A stretch of 64,000 nucleotides of DNA from Paenibacillus andongensis. GTDB lineage: Bacteria; Bacillota; Bacilli; Paenibacillales; NBRC-103111. The stretch is from contig NZ_CP104467.1 of assembly GCF_025369935.1 (NCBI RefSeq), forward strand, positions 2,301,001 through 2,365,000, given 5' to 3'. Shown here in pieces: positions 61,503 through 64,000 of this stretch (its first letter is position 1; each line of letters starts with the position of its first letter). The notes under the pieces are model-generated. The model had not been told where the DNA came from. It worked only from the letters and a program-made list of their open reading frames with translations, and made no database searches. Made by a program: the position numbers and the translations under genes.

Positions 61503-63155
61503 ATGAATAGATCAAAGAAATGGATCAAGTTTAGTGCGTTATCGTTAGCCATTGTCCTCGTGTTAACAGGCTGTGGTTCAACAAACGATGGCAGTTCGGA
61601 TGCCTCGCAATCAGCAACGCCGAAGCAAGAGGGCAAACAAACGGCGGTAGTTGGCGGAGAGCTTACTTATGCGCTGGCAACTTCCCCTGACTCCCTAGAT
61701 CCGCATCGCAGCGGGCTTGCCGTAGCAGTGAGGGTGCTTCGAACCATCTATGATAGTTTGGTTGTTCAATTACCTGATGGTTCGATTAAACCGTGGCTAG
61801 CCACCGAATGGACGGTTTCTCCTGATGGTCTTAGTTACACGTTCAAATTACGTAAAGACGTAAAGTTCCAAGATGGGACGCCATTTAATGCAGAAGCTGT
61901 GAAATACAATTATGATCGCATTCTCGATCCGGCAACGAAAGCAGCCAATTCAGTAGCTTTACTTAAACCCTATAAATCTGCGGAAGTCGTTGATGAGTTC
62001 ACGATAAAAATCAATCTCGAGACACCATCTAGAGCATTTCTAGGTAACCTAAGTCAAGCGTTACTTGGGATTGTTTCACCAACAGCGGCCAAGAAATATG
62101 GGGATCAATTTGGTAAAAATCCGGTTGGTTCAGGTCCATTCTCATTTGTGAAATGGGAAGAGAATGCTTCCATTCAAGTTAAACGTAGTCCTGATTATAA
62201 CTGGGCGCCGGAAATTGTGGAGAATAAAGGGAAGTCTTATTTGGACCAAATTACATTTAGTATTGTTCCTGAAGAAGCGACTCGAATCGGAAGTGTTCAA
62301 AGTAAGCAAGTTCTTGCTGGTGAGACGATTCCCCCGCAAAATATTGTTTCGTTGAAGTCAGATTCCAGTATCCAAGTTCACCAAGTGAATACCAATGGAT
62401 TGCCCTATACGTTATTTATTAATCAACGAAAAGCGCCTTGGGGTGAGGTGAAGGCCAGACAAGCGCTTCAATCAGCGATTGATGTGGATGCGATTGTCAA
62501 AACACTTTATTTAGGGACTTATCCACGTGCCTGGTCACCCTTATCACCTGGTGTTTTCGGTTATGATGCCTCATTAGAAAATGGGATTAAACCTGATCTT
62601 GCTAAAGCGAACAAATTATTGGACGAACTCGGTTGGCTCAAAGGCGCAGATGGCATTCGTGTAAAAGAAGACAAGAAGCTTACTTTGCATTATGTAGATG
62701 GATCACCTAACCGTGAGAAACGAAATGATATTGCCGTCATTATTCAGCAGCAATTGAAGCAAGTGGGGATTGTTGTTGAAGTCGAAATTACGAAGGATAC
62801 AGCCAATGTTATTTTTACTAAAGGTGACTATGATATCTATGGGAACAGCCAGGTGAACTCGGATCCCAATGCGCTCTACGCCTTCTATCACACAAGCGAT
62901 CCGAAAGCTAGACCAAGTCTTCCAGGCCTTGCAGATCCACAAGTGGATAAGTGGCTGGAACAAGGGGCTATCGAGCCTGATGATAAGAAACGTGCGGAAC
63001 TGTACAAACAAGTACAGAAATCCATTATCGATAATGCAGTCATCATTCCTATTTATGTGTTCCCTTATACAGTTGCGGCATCGAAGACTGTTAAAGGTTT
63101 AAAATTTGATTCGCTCGGATACCCGATCTTTAATGATACGTTTATTCAAAAATAA
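61503..63155 (+). CDS. Oligopeptide-type ABC solute-binding lipoprotein (SBP_bac_5)
   Basis: Lipobox LTGC (Cys near residue 23), tether, then GGELTYALATSPDSLDPHRSGLA, LATEWTVSPDGLSYTFKLRKDVKFQDGTPFNAEAVKYNYDRILDP (family signature), and KKYGDQFGKNPVGSGPFSFVKWEE. 550 residues. GGGGGAG ribosome site. Peptide/nickel-family proteins also bind glutathione and other thiols, which fits a sulfur-scavenging locus. Ligand not determined. Confidence 0.92.
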   Translation: MNRSKKWIKFSALSLAIVLVLTGCGSTNDGSSDASQSATPKQEGKQTAVVGGELTYALATSPDSLDPHRSGLAVAVRVLRTIYDSLVVQLPDGSIKPWLATEWTVSPDGLSYTFKLRKDVKFQDGTPFNAEAVKYNYDRILDPATKAANSVALLKPYKSAEVVDEFTIKINLETPSRAFLGNLSQALLGIVSPTAAKKYGDQFGKNPVGSGPFSFVKWEENASIQVKRSPDYNWAPEIVENKGKSYLDQITFSIVPEEATRIGSVQSKQVLAGETIPPQNIVSLKSDSSIQVHQVNTNGLPYTLFINQRKAPWGEVKARQALQSAIDVDAIVKTLYLGTYPRAWSPLSPGVFGYDASLENGIKPDLAKANKLLDELGWLKGADGIRVKEDKKLTLHYVDGSPNREKRNDIAVIIQQQLKQVGIVVEVEITKDTANVIFTKGDYDIYGNSQVNSDPNALYAFYHTSDPKARPSLPGLADPQVDKWLEQGAIEPDDKKRAELYKQVQKSIIDNAVIIPIYVFPYTVAASKTVKGLKFDSLGYPIFNDTFIQK

Positions 63156-63176
63156 CGCTACAGGGAGCTAATCGAT

Positions 63177-64000
63177 ATGAACAGGATATTAACGGAACGG
63201 CTTGTAGTTTCATTGCTGGTCATTCTTGGTTCCTTAATCCTTGTCTTTTGTATTTTGTATGTGCTACCGGGAGATCCTGTGCTTTCTATGGTGGATCCTT
63301 CCTCCACGACACCAGAGGCGATTGCAAATTTAAGACAACAGCTCGGACTGAATGAACCCTTCTATGTCCAATTTGGGCACTATTTTATGGCTATGATCCA
63401 AGGAGATTTCGGTAAATCATTACTAAACAGTGAACCTGTGTTGCCCAAAATTCTTAAGCATCTCCCAGCAACCTTGGCACTCACTTTAGCTAGTACGCTC
63501 ATATCTACGATCATTGGTGTAGGGCTTGGTGTTCTTTCGGCCGTACATCGCAATCGATGGATCGATGTGTTAGCTCGAATAGTCGGGTTGTTCGGTATAT
63601 CAATGCCGACGTTCTGGTCCGGAATTCTGTTAATTCTCATTTTTTCCGTATCTTTAGGCTGGTTCCCAGCAATGGGGTCAAAGGGGCTCATTACACTTGT
63701 CCTTCCTTCACTTACACTTGGATTTGTGGGAGCTGGATTTATCGTTCGGATGGTACGTAACTCGATGTTGGAAGTCATCAATGAGCATTTCATCGTGACA
63801 CTACGCGCGAAAGGACTATCTGAACGATTAGTAATGTACCGACATGCGCTTCGCAACGCTTTAATTCCCGCGGTCACCATCATTGGCATTCATATCGGAG
63901 ATTTGATGGCGGGTACCGTTGTGATCGAAACCGTCTTCTCGAGACAAGGGATTGGCCGAATTCTCGCAGACGCCATCATGTCCAAAGACTTGCCTGTTGT
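63177..64000 (+). CDS. Oligopeptide-type ABC permease, DppB/OppB-like (cut by window end)
   Basis: ATG 63177 follows AGGGAG. VVSLLVILGSLILVFCILYVLPGDPVLSMVD, LRQQLGLNEPFYVQFGHYFMAMIQGDFGKSLLN, and the EAA-type loop FIVTLRAKGLSERLVMYRHALRNALIPAVTIIGIHIG. The reading frame is open to base 64000, so the C-terminal ~35 residues and presumably the DppC/D/F genes lie beyond. Confidence 0.92.
   Translation, partial: MNRILTERLVVSLLVILGSLILVFCILYVLPGDPVLSMVDPSSTTPEAIANLRQQLGLNEPFYVQFGHYFMAMIQGDFGKSLLNSEPVLPKILKHLPATLALTLASTLISTIIGVGLGVLSAVHRNRWIDVLARIVGLFGISMPTFWSGILLILIFSVSLGWFPAMGSKGLITLVLPSLTLGFVGAGFIVRMVRNSMLEVINEHFIVTLRAKGLSERLVMYRHALRNALIPAVTIIGIHIGDLMAGTVVIETVFSRQGIGRILADAIMSKDLPV

Overview
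The window looks like the chromosome of a spore-forming, Gram-positive Paenibacillus-type bacterium (order Paenibacillales). The basis is strong AAGGAGG-type ribosome binding sites, two YesM/YesN sensor-regulator pairs beside Lpl/Ytc-type sugar ABC transporters, perfect Firmicute-type cre boxes, a sigK fragment, a SleB-like cortex hydrolase, a T-box leader, lipoprotein lipoboxes, and large modular secreted proteins carrying cohesin, dockerin and golvesin-like modules. No database search was possible; family names rest on motifs I recognise.

Region 1 (about 1-30.2 kb) is a glycan-utilisation locus with two parallel modules. Module A: histidine kinase, AraC-type response regulator, solute-binding lipoprotein, two permeases, GH29 fucosidase, and a truncated GH31 remnant. 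Next come two huge secreted proteins (beta-helix + GH5-like + golvesin x3 + Fn3 + cohesin + dockerin; and cohesin + Ig-like + four tandem repeats). Module B: response regulator, kinase, two permeases, solute-binding lipoprotein, FAD-dependent oxidoreductase, GH2. Cre-like boxes precede three of these units. Neither transporter has its own ATPase, so a shared MsmX-type ATPase elsewhere is likely.

Region 2 (30.2-35.4 kb) is a scrapyard. Two decayed IS6-family elements in the same orientation bracket a 5'-truncated sigK and an orphan MacB/LolD-type ATPase. Next to them are a DsbA-family relic, an intact GH88 hydrolase, a convergent AraC regulator and a frameshifted GH28 remnant.

Region 3 (35.4-45.8 kb) carries two ECF-sigma islands (a SnoaL-tailed sigma with AHSA1 and VOC proteins; an ECF42-like sigma with its YciI/DGPF partner). 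They sit among small accessory genes and broken genes (PBP N-terminus joined to SDR C-terminus, truncated HAD). Region 4 (45.8-51.8 kb) is a complete branched-chain amino-acid-type ABC operon (livKHMGF) translationally coupled to a DMT exporter.

Region 5 (52-55.2 kb) has more small accessory genes and a T-box in front of a DUF5662 gene. Region 6 (55.2-64 kb) is a probable organosulfur-scavenging locus: two flavin monooxygenases of the luciferase superfamily, a LysR regulator, an MFS transporter, a frameshifted thioredoxin-like gene and the start of an oligopeptide-type ABC transporter. Three units share a GGAATT-containing box, and two of them also share a promoter-box-terminator leader.

The most interesting non-gene structure is a family of composite palindromic elements (about 30-105 bp: arm, GC-rich hairpin, T-run, second arm). 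At least eleven copies lie between 38.7 and 55.2 kb, nearly always just downstream of a small accessory gene, and I saw none in the glycan locus.
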